Positions 1-5,389 of a stretch of DNA of 7,334 bases are shown here, piece by piece. Each line of letters begins with the position of its first letter. Position 1 is the stretch's first letter. Made by a program: the position numbers and the translations under genes. The DNA comes from CAYPUG01 sp964413905. Lineage in GTDB: Bacteria; Chloroflexota; Anaerolineae; JAADDB01. Under the pieces are notes generated by a model, which searched no databases, was not told the DNA's origin, and saw nothing but the letters and a program-made list of their open reading frames with translations. The DNA is taken from the NCBI GenBank assembly GCA_964413905.1, contig CAYPUG010000126.1:1-7334 (forward strand). Reading direction: 5' to 3'.

Positions 1-299
1 TGTTGATCGGCGCAGCTTGGGAAGCCTGGAGTTTGGACAACGCGTTTTCTACCTGGATGAACGGGACTTCCCAATGGGACCGAGTCGTTCAAACGTTTTT
101 CAACGATCCGGTAAGTGCGTTCTATGTGTTACTGAGCGCGGGCAGTGGTACGGAAAGTGGGGTAAGCCAAACAGTGGTTCCATTGGCCTTGGCCTTTATC
201 GCGTTGGGAGGATTTTTGCACCTGGTACGGTGGATTACGACATCGGCCGGGCATTTCTCTCAACCCGCCTACACAGCGAGCCTCCGCGATCTTTACTAA
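1..299 (+). CDS. 3' end of an unrecognised gene with one membrane segment (partial)
   Basis: The reading frame is already open at the left edge and ends at the TAA at 297-299, so this is the C-terminal part of a gene that starts outside the window. The TTG at 3-5 could be a start, but no ribosome binding site can be checked because the upstream DNA is missing. The visible 98 residues begin with a Trp-rich soluble stretch (W6, W9, W18, W25). A Gly/Ser-rich loop follows, then one hydrophobic segment at about residues 58-77 (VVPLALAFIALGGFLHLV), then a short polar tail ending in Tyr. This looks like the end of an integral membrane protein, but I do not recognise a family. It may once have been close to the downstream membrane protein gene: without the MITE in between, the gap would be only 57 bp. 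Confidence 0.6.
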   Translation, partial: LIGAAWEAWSLDNAFSTWMNGTSQWDRVVQTFFNDPVSAFYVLLSAGSGTESGVSQTVVPLALAFIALGGFLHLVRWITTSAGHFSQPAYTASLRDLY

Positions 300-319
300 T
301 GGGCTCACTCAACGCTAGA

Positions 320-328
320 TATGCACGT
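320..328 (+). repeat. Left copy of 9-bp target site duplication
   Basis: The sequence TATGCACGT lies directly against the outer end of the left terminal inverted repeat of the 329-433 element. An identical copy abuts the right end at 434-442. The match is exactly 9 bp: the bases just outside differ between the two sides. This is the expected mark of a transposition event. Confidence 0.85.
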
Positions 329-433
329 CTGATTGACTGACAAAACTCTGCAAATGCACCTTGGCCTAGAAAGAGGAATTTCTATTCCCTCTTTACGCCG
401 AGGTACATGAAACGCGATGTGTCAGTCAATCAG
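329..433. mobile_element. 105-bp MITE-like element with 14-bp perfect TIRs
   Basis: The element begins CTGATTGACTGACA (329-342) and ends with its exact reverse complement TGTCAGTCAATCAG (420-433). It is flanked on both sides by the 9-bp direct repeat TATGCACGT. It has no coding capacity. Its interior is also largely self-complementary: 354-379 pairs with 384-408 around a four-base loop, so nearly the whole unit can fold into one long hairpin. These features define a non-autonomous miniature inverted-repeat transposable element. Ends starting CTGA and a 9-bp duplication resemble IS4-group elements such as IS10 and IS50. The parent transposase is not in the window, and other families (IS1, IS903) also make 9-bp duplications, so the family call is tentative. 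The element sits 29 bp after the stop of the upstream gene and 37 bp before the next ATG. It may separate two genes that were once neighbours. Confidence 0.85.
354..408. other. Central hairpin of the MITE
   Basis: The 354-379 arm pairs with 384-408 and leaves the loop TTCT (380-383). From the inside out, the pairs are AAT/ATT, a one-base C bulge at 387, AAAGAGG/CCTCTTT, a short bulge at 368-369, T367-A395, a C-C mismatch (366/396), then GGC/GCC, a G-T wobble, ACCT/AGGT around a C-A mismatch, and ATG/CAT. As RNA this would be a stable long stem. It could stop or slow transcription from the upstream gene or protect an mRNA end. However, there is no run of T after the stem on either strand, so I do not call it an intrinsic terminator. 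Confidence 0.7.
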
Positions 434-442
434 TATGCACGT
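434..442 (+). repeat. Right copy of 9-bp target site duplication
   Basis: TATGCACGT directly abuts the right terminal inverted repeat and is identical to 320-328. The next bases (TATAGA, 443-448) resemble a -10 hexamer. The MITE end supplies GTGTCA (419-424), 18 bp upstream, as a weak -35, so the insertion could have created a hybrid promoter for the gene at 471. Each hexamer matches consensus at only four of six positions, so that idea is speculative. Confidence 0.85.
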
Positions 443-452
443 TATAGATTGA

Positions 453-463
453 AAGGAGAAGGG
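453..463 (+). promoter_or_regulatory. Ribosome binding site for the 471 membrane protein gene
   Basis: AAGGAG (453-458) and AAGGG (459-463) overlap as two Shine-Dalgarno-like sites. They lie 12 and 7 bases before the ATG at 471. The second spacing is the more usual one. Together they fix this ATG as the start. Confidence 0.7.
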
Positions 464-470
464 AACGTCC

Positions 471-1259
471 ATGAATTCAAGGGGAGGGGCACTGTTAGTA
501 GGTTTGCTCTTACTCAGTTTGTTCGTTGCCGGGTTTATCGGCGGGATGTTGCATCGCCCCCTTCGCCCTCTGCCCGGTCTACCGTTTATGAACCCGGCTT
601 ACGACGGCCCCCCACCTCCCACCTTCCACCCGTTTCTCAGGAAGGGACCCTCCCCGTTCCCGCCTTCACGGCCAGCTGCTCCACTTATTCGTCGGCGTCT
701 TCCCGTTCGGTTGCCATGGACCCGCCCGCTTTTGCTTCGCCCTCGTCCCATTTGGCAAGTCGGTCGGGTACTTGCCGCGGAAATTTTCTTTTTCTTGGTC
801 GCGTCCATCGTTATCCTTACATTTCCCCGGCGCTTTGCGCGTTGTATCCGCATTTTTTTGAAGGACAACAGTACCTGGCTTCCATTAGCGGTAGGGTTTA
901 GCAGCAGCATAACGATAAGCATCCTGGTCATTTTAGCCGCGCTTTCCGGTTGGGGACTCATCTTGCTCCTGTGGCTTTTATTGCTATTGGGGTTTGTTTG
1001 GGTCACCGGTTTAAGTCTAGCGGCTTTATATACGGGGTATCGTGTCCGCCAAAGTTTCCACATCTCGAACGCGCCGTGGCCCTTGGATTTAGCCATCGGC
1101 GTCCTTATCTTGATCACCGTAGGGATTGTACCCGTGATCGGATGGATGGCGTTCTTCATCGCGGGGATGTGGGGAATGGGCGTGGTCATCCTCACCCGAT
1201 TCGGATCGGAACGTGGTTGGGACCTAGATGTAACGTTTGAAGACAACGTGAACGTGTAA
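471..1259 (+). CDS. Polytopic membrane protein, similar to bactofilin-associated membrane domain
   Basis: This is a 262-residue integral membrane protein of unknown function. An N-terminal hydrophobic segment (residues about 7-27) may be a signal anchor. It is followed by an unusual Pro/Arg-rich, low-acid stretch at about 28-97, and then by hydrophobic segments near 100-118, 138-160, 161-190 (one or two passes) and 206-242. The charged tail ends DVTFEDNVNV. The order of a FPRR-type amphipathic start, paired helices, a Pro-Val-Ile-Gly-Trp turn and a final GMGVVILTRFG resembles the C-terminal membrane domain that often follows bactofilin-like domains in Chloroflexota. Here the beta-helical part is absent and the Pro/Arg-rich segment takes its place. 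The family link comes from remembered pattern, not a search. The start is supported by two Shine-Dalgarno sites. The gene follows the MITE insertion and is 113 bp from the deaminase start. Confidence 0.8.
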   Translation: MNSRGGALLVGLLLLSLFVAGFIGGMLHRPLRPLPGLPFMNPAYDGPPPPTFHPFLRKGPSPFPPSRPAAPLIRRRLPVRLPWTRPLLLRPRPIWQVGRVLAAEIFFFLVASIVILTFPRRFARCIRIFLKDNSTWLPLAVGFSSSITISILVILAALSGWGLILLLWLLLLLGFVWVTGLSLAALYTGYRVRQSFHISNAPWPLDLAIGVLILITVGIVPVIGWMAFFIAGMWGMGVVILTRFGSERGWDLDVTFEDNVNV

Positions 1260-1285
1260 GCCACGCATGAAGGGAACTCCCGAAC

Positions 1286-1315
1286 TTTACAATTTCCCCC
1301 AACTCATAGTAGCAT
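1286..1315 (+). promoter_or_regulatory. Candidate promoter for the deaminase gene
   Basis: TTTACA (1286-1291, five of six consensus bases) and TAGCAT (1310-1315, four of six) are separated by 18 bp. Transcription would start near 1322, giving a leader of about 50 bases to the ATG at 1373. This fits the 1373 start better than an ATG at 1331. The sites are weak matches and the gene could instead be read from upstream. Confidence 0.3.
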
Positions 1316-1372
1316 TCCCGCCGGACGAGAATGGCAGTACACCCATCTCTTTGCCGGGGAGCACACACGTCG

Positions 1373-2383
1373 ATGACTAACACCTCATTGGCAGAACGCA
1401 TTCGTGCAATGCCTAAAGTGGAACTGCATATTCACTTAGAGGGTTCTGTCACCCCTAAAACGTTCCTCCAACTGTGCGAACGACATGGCATTAAACCCCC
1501 GGCCGAAACCGAGGACGAGCTCGCGGATTTGTTCCGCTATCGAGATTTCGATCACTTTATCCCCTTGTACCTCGCCATCCAAAACAGCATTCGCACGCCG
1601 GAAGACTTCGCCTTCGTGGTGTACGAACTGGGGGCGGATCGGGCAGCCCAACGCATCCTGTACAGCGAAGTCACCGTCACCCCGTATACCCACATATGGC
1701 AGGACAAAGGCACCACGCCCGATGACATCATCCAAGGGCTGGAAGAGGGACGACGGCGGGTACGTGAGGACTTCGGAGTGGAACTGCGCTGGATTTTGGA
1801 CATCCCTCGCGCTCTGCCGGAACCCGCGGCCACTTGGACCGCCGATTGGGCTATTGCATGGCAGGACCGGGGGGTTGTGGCCATAGGGTTGGGAGGGTCA
1901 GAACGTCGGGGGCCACCCCAGCGATTTGCCGCTGCGTTTGAACGAACGCGGGCTGCGGGACTCCACAGTGCGCCCCATGCAGGGGAGACGGCAGGACCGG
2001 AAAGCATATGGGGAGCAATCCACGCGTTAGGCGCGGAACGCATCGGTCACGGGGTACGGGCTATTGAGGACCCGTTGCTCCTAGCATACCTCCGTGAACA
2101 TCGCATCACACTGGAAGTCAATCCCACCAGCAACGTGGCCTTGGGCATATATCCAGATTTGGCGCACCACCCTTTCCCGCATTTGTTGCGCATGGGACTT
2201 CCCGTCACCGTAAACTCTGACGATCCCCCGTTGTTCAACACTACCCTCACCGACGAACTCCTTCGCGTCGCGGAGACCTTCAACCTGTCGTGGGAGGATG
2301 TGAAAGGACTCATGCGTACCGCGGTGAACGCGGCGTTCCTAGATGACGAAGAGAAACACACTCTGCTCAGGAAGATGGAGTAA
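1373..2383 (+). CDS. add: Adenosine deaminase family metal-dependent hydrolase
   Basis: This 336-residue enzyme of the adenosine/AMP deaminase family hydrolyses the amino group of an adenine-containing substrate, releasing ammonia, in cytoplasmic purine salvage. All expected active-site motifs are visible: the zinc-binding HIH (H19, H21) in HIHLEGS, HAGE (zinc His202 and catalytic Glu205), GHG (catalytic His226), NPTSN (250-254) and NSDDP (Asp283 for zinc, then Asp284). The length is normal for bacterial members. The substrate-binding segment reads LGGSE (173-177). Adenosine is the default assignment, but adenine or 6-aminodeoxyfutalosine cannot be excluded by eye. An in-frame ATG at 1331 would add 14 residues unlike the family. 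The ATG at 1373, with GGGGAG at 1356-1361, places the start the usual distance before the metal motif. Its stop overlaps the next gene by one base (TAATG), suggesting translational coupling. Confidence 0.92.
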   Translation: MTNTSLAERIRAMPKVELHIHLEGSVTPKTFLQLCERHGIKPPAETEDELADLFRYRDFDHFIPLYLAIQNSIRTPEDFAFVVYELGADRAAQRILYSEVTVTPYTHIWQDKGTTPDDIIQGLEEGRRRVREDFGVELRWILDIPRALPEPAATWTADWAIAWQDRGVVAIGLGGSERRGPPQRFAAAFERTRAAGLHSAPHAGETAGPESIWGAIHALGAERIGHGVRAIEDPLLLAYLREHRITLEVNPTSNVALGIYPDLAHHPFPHLLRMGLPVTVNSDDPPLFNTTLTDELLRVAETFNLSWEDVKGLMRTAVNAAFLDDEEKHTLLRKME

Positions 2384-3213
2384 TGCTCGTGCCCTTCAAG
2401 CCTTTGCAAGAACTCACGTCCCAAGACACAACCTACATTGAAGCGCTGCGGGCCGCGCTGCCTTACCACCCACAAATTCGCGATCACTTCTCCATCCAGG
2501 AGTGGGCCGAGCTCCTCATGGCCGATCCGGGGGCCTCGGGTGTGTTGCTGCACGAGGACCGAGCCGTTGGCGTGTGGATGATTCCTCAAGATGAACGAGT
2601 ATGGGTCCGCGCCGGAGAGGGCGTATCGCTCAGGGAGTTGGCTCGGCATGTGATACGCACGTACGGCGGCCGGAGATGGGCCCACGTACTGCTTCCCATG
2701 GCCACGAACCCGGAGGACATTGAGCACCAAGGATGGCGTCGCCGTCTACGAGAGGAGGTCCTCTCATGGGAACGGCGCCCGGAGCGGGGTCCATTGCATG
2801 ACCCGCCGGAGAAGTGGTTCCCCCTTTCTCCTGATGCGTTTTGGGAGCATTATCAACGCTGGGAGGCCGAAAGCCCCCTTTGGCCTCGATCCCGACGTGT
2901 GTTAAAGCGCCTCACCGCGCGGGTACCTACGGTCGCGTACGGGATCAACGTAGGAGATATTACCCCCGCGGGAGCACTGCTCCTTTGTGCAGCGGATGAC
3001 CAAATGGCGTATGTGGCCGACCTCATCTGGTCCCCTCAGGTGGGACCTCGTAACGTAGGGCGATACTTACTCCAGACGCTCTACCTTTATCGACCCACAG
3101 TCACCCCCGCGATGGACCTGATTTTGGTCACCAGCGGACTCAATCGGGTATTGATGGCCCTGGGTTATCGGGTGTACCGACGCGGGTGGCACGAAGTCTG
3201 GGAACGGACTTAA
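2383..3213 (+). CDS. Hypothetical protein, possibly divergent GNAT-fold
   Basis: This 276-residue soluble protein has no recognised motif. It is rich in Trp and Arg, has no signal peptide or membrane helix, and seems to have two halves joined near residues 125-150. The C-terminal end, about 205-276, has the rhythm of a GNAT acyltransferase: strands with ADLIW, a helix with GRYLLQTLYLY, a strand DLILVTS, then LNRVLMALGYRVYRRGWHEVW, like the final N...LGF...Y segment. The acetyl-CoA loop (R/QxxGxG) is not canonical; PRNVGRYLL is the nearest segment. I therefore offer GNAT-like only as a possibility, perhaps inactive or changed in substrate. The ATG at 2383 overlaps the deaminase stop. A GTG at 2389 is an alternative start, because GGAG at 2377-2380 is 8 bases from it but only 2 from the ATG. 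The gene is very likely co-translated with the deaminase. Its stop touches the stop of the opposing gene. Confidence 0.75.
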   Translation: MLVPFKPLQELTSQDTTYIEALRAALPYHPQIRDHFSIQEWAELLMADPGASGVLLHEDRAVGVWMIPQDERVWVRAGEGVSLRELARHVIRTYGGRRWAHVLLPMATNPEDIEHQGWRRRLREEVLSWERRPERGPLHDPPEKWFPLSPDAFWEHYQRWEAESPLWPRSRRVLKRLTARVPTVAYGINVGDITPAGALLLCAADDQMAYVADLIWSPQVGPRNVGRYLLQTLYLYRPTVTPAMDLILVTSGLNRVLMALGYRVYRRGWHEVWERT

Positions 3214-3741
3214 TTAAGGCTCGGTCGCCGGAGGCTCGAGGCCTAAAAGCTTAACCATGATGAGCAAACGAGGATGCGCGTCCCCCACCGTAGCCCGGTA
3301 GGACTCGCCGGTCAGGTGGTATTCTCGACGCAGGAAGAAACGCTGTGCGTTCCGTAGGTGGGCCGGCACGGCCGCTCGTACACGTTCAATAGGCGTCTGG
3401 AGATCCAACCACGTCTCCCAGATATCCATGGCCAACGTTCCGTACCCTTGTCCTCGATACTCCGGACGAAGAAGGATAAGCCCCAATTGAGCTACATCAT
3501 TCGCCGGATAGCGGAGACGAAAATCCAACATACCAATGAAGTCATCGTCCAACATGATGCCCATGATATGGCGACCCGGCCGATTCGATGCCTCAAGCAA
3601 GGCACGCTCGGCCATGGTATCAGGGATGCGGGAAACGCCTAGGCTGAAGAAGTAATCCTCTGCGGCCTCGTATAGTGCCTGCAACTGTGGGATATCATCG
3701 GTAGTAAGAGGGACCAACCGAAGGTTCGGATACTCCGCCAT
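3214..3741 (-). CDS. GNAT family N-acetyltransferase
   Basis: This 175-residue protein has the usual GNAT length and layout. The N-terminal LRLVPLTTDDIPQLQALYE matches the first strand and helix of the fold. The central strands DFIGMLDFRLR and AQLGLILLRPEYRGQGYG carry the acetyl-CoA pyrophosphate-binding loop RGQGYG (residues 96-101). The later VRAAVPAHLRNAQRFFLRREY matches the Asn-containing helix before the last strands. It should transfer an acetyl group from acetyl-CoA to an amine, but the acceptor cannot be read from the sequence. The start could be the ATG at 3741 or a GTG at 3750; an in-frame stop lies directly before the GTG. GGGAG at 3758-3754 is 12 bases from the ATG and only 3 from the GTG, so neither spacing is ideal. 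I prefer the ATG, which starts MAEYPNLRLV. The gene lies 117 bp downstream of DUF58 on the same strand and converges on the 2383 gene with no spacing. Confidence 0.88.
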   Translation of the reverse strand: MAEYPNLRLVPLTTDDIPQLQALYEAAEDYFFSLGVSRIPDTMAERALLEASNRPGRHIMGIMLDDDFIGMLDFRLRYPANDVAQLGLILLRPEYRGQGYGTLAMDIWETWLDLQTPIERVRAAVPAHLRNAQRFFLRREYHLTGESYRATVGDAHPRLLIMVKLLGLEPPATEP

Positions 3742-3805
3742 GGAATTCACTCACTCCCTTCTTCAAAGCCGTCTCGTACTCCACCAGACCCCAATTGTAC
3801 TCGCC

Positions 3806-3820
3806 CCTCCTTAGTAGGAG
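3806..3820 (-). promoter_or_regulatory. Shine-Dalgarno-like site within a small hairpin, between DUF58 and GNAT
   Basis: On the minus strand, AAGGAGG (3812-3806) is a near-perfect ribosome binding motif. Part of it is held in a five-base stem, CTCCT/AGGAG with loop ACTA (3820-3807). No ATG follows at a normal distance. A TTG at 3794, 11 bases on, opens a 15-codon frame that ends at 3747, overlapping the GNAT start region. This might be a small leader peptide that couples translation to the GNAT gene, or chance. The stem has no T run after it and is not a convincing terminator. Confidence 0.3.
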
Positions 3821-3858
3821 AAAACGGGAAAATTGTGAGGCCGTCATATCCTATGCCC

Positions 3859-5163
3859 TTAACGCGACGCAGGATGGCCATGTCCCGATGGGTGGAGCCC
3901 TGGCCTTAAGATACGAAACACGTGATGAAAGGATTCTCCGTTGTGAACGACGAAAGCAGGAATATTCCGGCGGGCCAGCAAGCTCAACGCCGCGGTCGGG
4001 GGTGGCAGAGGGCCAAACGTGGATCCGTCCACCAAAACGGCTATCGGCACAATGCCCCGACGCTTCATTTCTGCTAACGGCGCTACCCACAACTCCGTCC
4101 AGTTCCCGGTGATGACAACCACCGTGGTATGGCGCCCCAACATAGACATCTCGGAAAGCAAAACCCGCTCTAGAGGGACGGTGCCCCTCGGCTCGACAAA
4201 GGCCAGAACCTCCAACAATTTATCCAAATGGCGTTCACCCCGGTCCGGCGGAATGACGTAACGCTTATCGGCCAGGGTGAGAAACCCCAAACTTCGCTTC
4301 TGGCGCAACACATACGCGGCCACCGACGCGGCCAGAGCAATCGCGTATTCCCCACCGTGCGGGGGCAATAACGGGCCCTCACGCCGCGGAGAGAAAATCG
4401 AAAGCGGAAGCCCCAAGTCAAAATGACGTTGCCCCACGTACACATCCCGGTGCATATCCAGCACAATCCACACATCGGCCAGGGGATCACGCTCGAATTC
4501 CTTGGACATCAGCCGTCCCACCCGCGCGGTCGTTCGCCAGTGAATGCGGTTCAACGCATCCCCCGGCCGGTACTCGCGAACCCCGGCGACATTTGTCGTC
4601 AAGTGCAGGGTCCGTTCACGAATCCGTTCCCCCCCTGAGAGCCGACCATGAGGGAGCGGGAAATAGGAGAGCGGAGCAATGTAGGGGTACACAATAACGG
4701 TCTGCGTTTCGGACAGAGCGCGCGTAAATGAAAACAGCCCAAAGGGATCACTGCTGCGTAACACCATGGGGCCCAATTGAAATGTCCCCCGTTCCAGGGC
4801 GACGGTGCGGACGAACCAACGATATGTGCGCTTCGGTCGGAGTGCGGGAACCACGTGTCCAACGTGATGGCCGGGCAAAGTGGAGAAATCTCGGACCTCA
4901 ACCCACAACTTTGGAAGCCACCAACGGTTGGTCACACTCACCTGCTCTTCCACAACCTGCCCAACCCGGACCCGTCGGGAGGGTGTGGCACGCGTTACGC
5001 TCAGCCCGCGAACACCCGACCACGCCAGGCCAAAGGAAGCAAAACCCAGTGCAGTCACTGTATAGGCCAACTGATAGGCCAACCTCCGCCCTGTGTTCAA
5101 GGCGAAGGCCCATGTTATGATGATAACGATGGATAAAATAACCCCATGCCGCTTATTTCCCAT
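3859..5163 (-). CDS. DUF58 domain-containing membrane protein
   Basis: This 434-residue protein has the standard DUF58 layout. Two membrane helices at the N-terminus (about 8-22 and 32-48) are followed by a beta-rich stretch with LSVTRATPSRRVRVGQ and LPKLWVEVRD. The signature region follows at 196-223: REYRPGD, then NRIHWRTTAR and LMSKEFE. After that comes VWIVLDM (231-237), the first strand of a von Willebrand A-like fold that runs to about residue 415. Family members are usually encoded with a MoxR AAA+ ATPase and often a transglutaminase-like protein, and are thought to act in envelope or complex-assembly functions. Neither partner is in this window. The frame stays open upstream to 5562, but that extension has no family similarity, and the ATG at 5163 places the first helix correctly. 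No Shine-Dalgarno precedes this ATG, and a possible promoter ends 6 bases before it, suggesting a leaderless mRNA. Confidence 0.92.
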   Translation of the reverse strand: MGNKRHGVILSIVIIITWAFALNTGRRLAYQLAYTVTALGFASFGLAWSGVRGLSVTRATPSRRVRVGQVVEEQVSVTNRWWLPKLWVEVRDFSTLPGHHVGHVVPALRPKRTYRWFVRTVALERGTFQLGPMVLRSSDPFGLFSFTRALSETQTVIVYPYIAPLSYFPLPHGRLSGGERIRERTLHLTTNVAGVREYRPGDALNRIHWRTTARVGRLMSKEFERDPLADVWIVLDMHRDVYVGQRHFDLGLPLSIFSPRREGPLLPPHGGEYAIALAASVAAYVLRQKRSLGFLTLADKRYVIPPDRGERHLDKLLEVLAFVEPRGTVPLERVLLSEMSMLGRHTTVVVITGNWTELWVAPLAEMKRRGIVPIAVLVDGSTFGPLPPPTAALSLLARRNIPAFVVHNGESFHHVFRILRPGLHPSGHGHPASR

Positions 5164-5172
5164 GGAAATAAG
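5152..5172. repeat. Perfect 9-bp-arm palindrome centred on the DUF58 start codon
   Basis: CTTATTTCC (5152-5160) and GGAAATAAG (5164-5172) are exact reverse complements separated by three bases. Those three bases, 5161-5163, are the DUF58 start codon read on the minus strand. The right arm overlaps the last three bases of the candidate -10 box. As DNA this could be an operator. If the transcript began further upstream, the RNA would place AUG in the loop of a nine-pair stem. Confidence 0.6.
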
Positions 5173-5199
5173 ATACCATGAACACCAATGGCCCGACAA
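5170..5199 (-). promoter_or_regulatory. Candidate extended -10 promoter for DUF58 (possible leaderless transcript)
   Basis: On the minus strand, TTGTCG (5199-5194, four of six -35 bases) is followed after 18 bp by TATCTT (5175-5170, four of six -10 bases), with the extended -10 dinucleotide TG at 5178-5177. Transcription would start about seven bases after the -10, at or next to the A of the ATG at 5163. This agrees with the lack of any Shine-Dalgarno. Hexamer matches of this strength occur by chance, so confidence is modest. Confidence 0.35.
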
Positions 5200-5217
5200 A
5201 CCAATCAATAATCCCCT

Positions 5218-5258
5218 CGAACGCTTCCCAACGAACGGGCCACATGCGAACTTCGTTC
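5218..5258. repeat. Spaced CGAAC repeats in the divergent intergenic region
   Basis: CGAAC occurs at 5218, 5232 and 5247, that is at 14- and 15-base spacing, and its inverse form GTTCG/CGTTC appears at 5254-5258. The last two form GAAC-TTC-GTTC. The group lies between the two divergent promoters and could be a binding site for a regulator. The units are short and the pattern may be chance. Confidence 0.3.
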
Positions 5259-5313
5259 CGGTCCACGTATGTCCCTGTTTTGGTAGGACTTTGGAGGGAT
5301 AGACGGTCACAAT

Positions 5314-5342
5314 TTGACATATATCATAGAGATAGGGAAAAT
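5314..5342 (+). promoter_or_regulatory. Candidate promoter for the secreted Ycf48/DNRLRE protein
   Basis: A perfect -35 consensus TTGACA (5314-5319) is followed after 17 bp by GAAAAT (5337-5342), which matches four of six -10 bases. The start would fall near 5349, leaving a leader of about 40 bases with a strong ribosome binding site. An alternative is TAGACG (5300-5305) with TATCAT (5322-5327) at 16-bp spacing. The gene has its own promoter in either case, because it is divergent from DUF58. Confidence 0.5.
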
Positions 5343-5375
5343 TTCGGCGACATCGCGCATGGGCACCGTAGACAC

Positions 5376-5382
5376 AAGGAGG
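5376..5382 (+). promoter_or_regulatory. Strong ribosome binding site
   Basis: AAGGAGG (5376-5382) is fully complementary to the 16S rRNA tail and lies seven bases before the ATG at 5390. It fixes the start of the secreted protein. Confidence 0.9.
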
Positions 5383-5389
5383 CAGGCTT

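Noticed and set aside
370..394. Stem AAAGAGG/CCTCTTT as an intrinsic terminator of the upstream gene
   Set aside because: The stem is AT-rich and is followed by ACGCCGAGG instead of a T run. It is better explained as the centre of the palindromic MITE.
599..1264. Minus-strand open frame of 221 codons
   Set aside because: It lies opposite the membrane protein gene, has an Arg/Lys/Ser-rich composition without domain-like pattern and no ribosome site. It is a shadow of the plus-strand codon bias.
1331..1372. Fourteen-residue N-terminal extension of the deaminase from the ATG at 1331
   Set aside because: The residues are unlike family N-termini, and the ATG at 1373 places the HIH motif at the usual distance from the start.
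5248..5258. GAAC-TTC-GTTC as a LexA/SOS box
   Set aside because: The Gram-positive type box needs four bases between GAAC and GTTC; here there are three, and the neighbouring genes are not repair genes.
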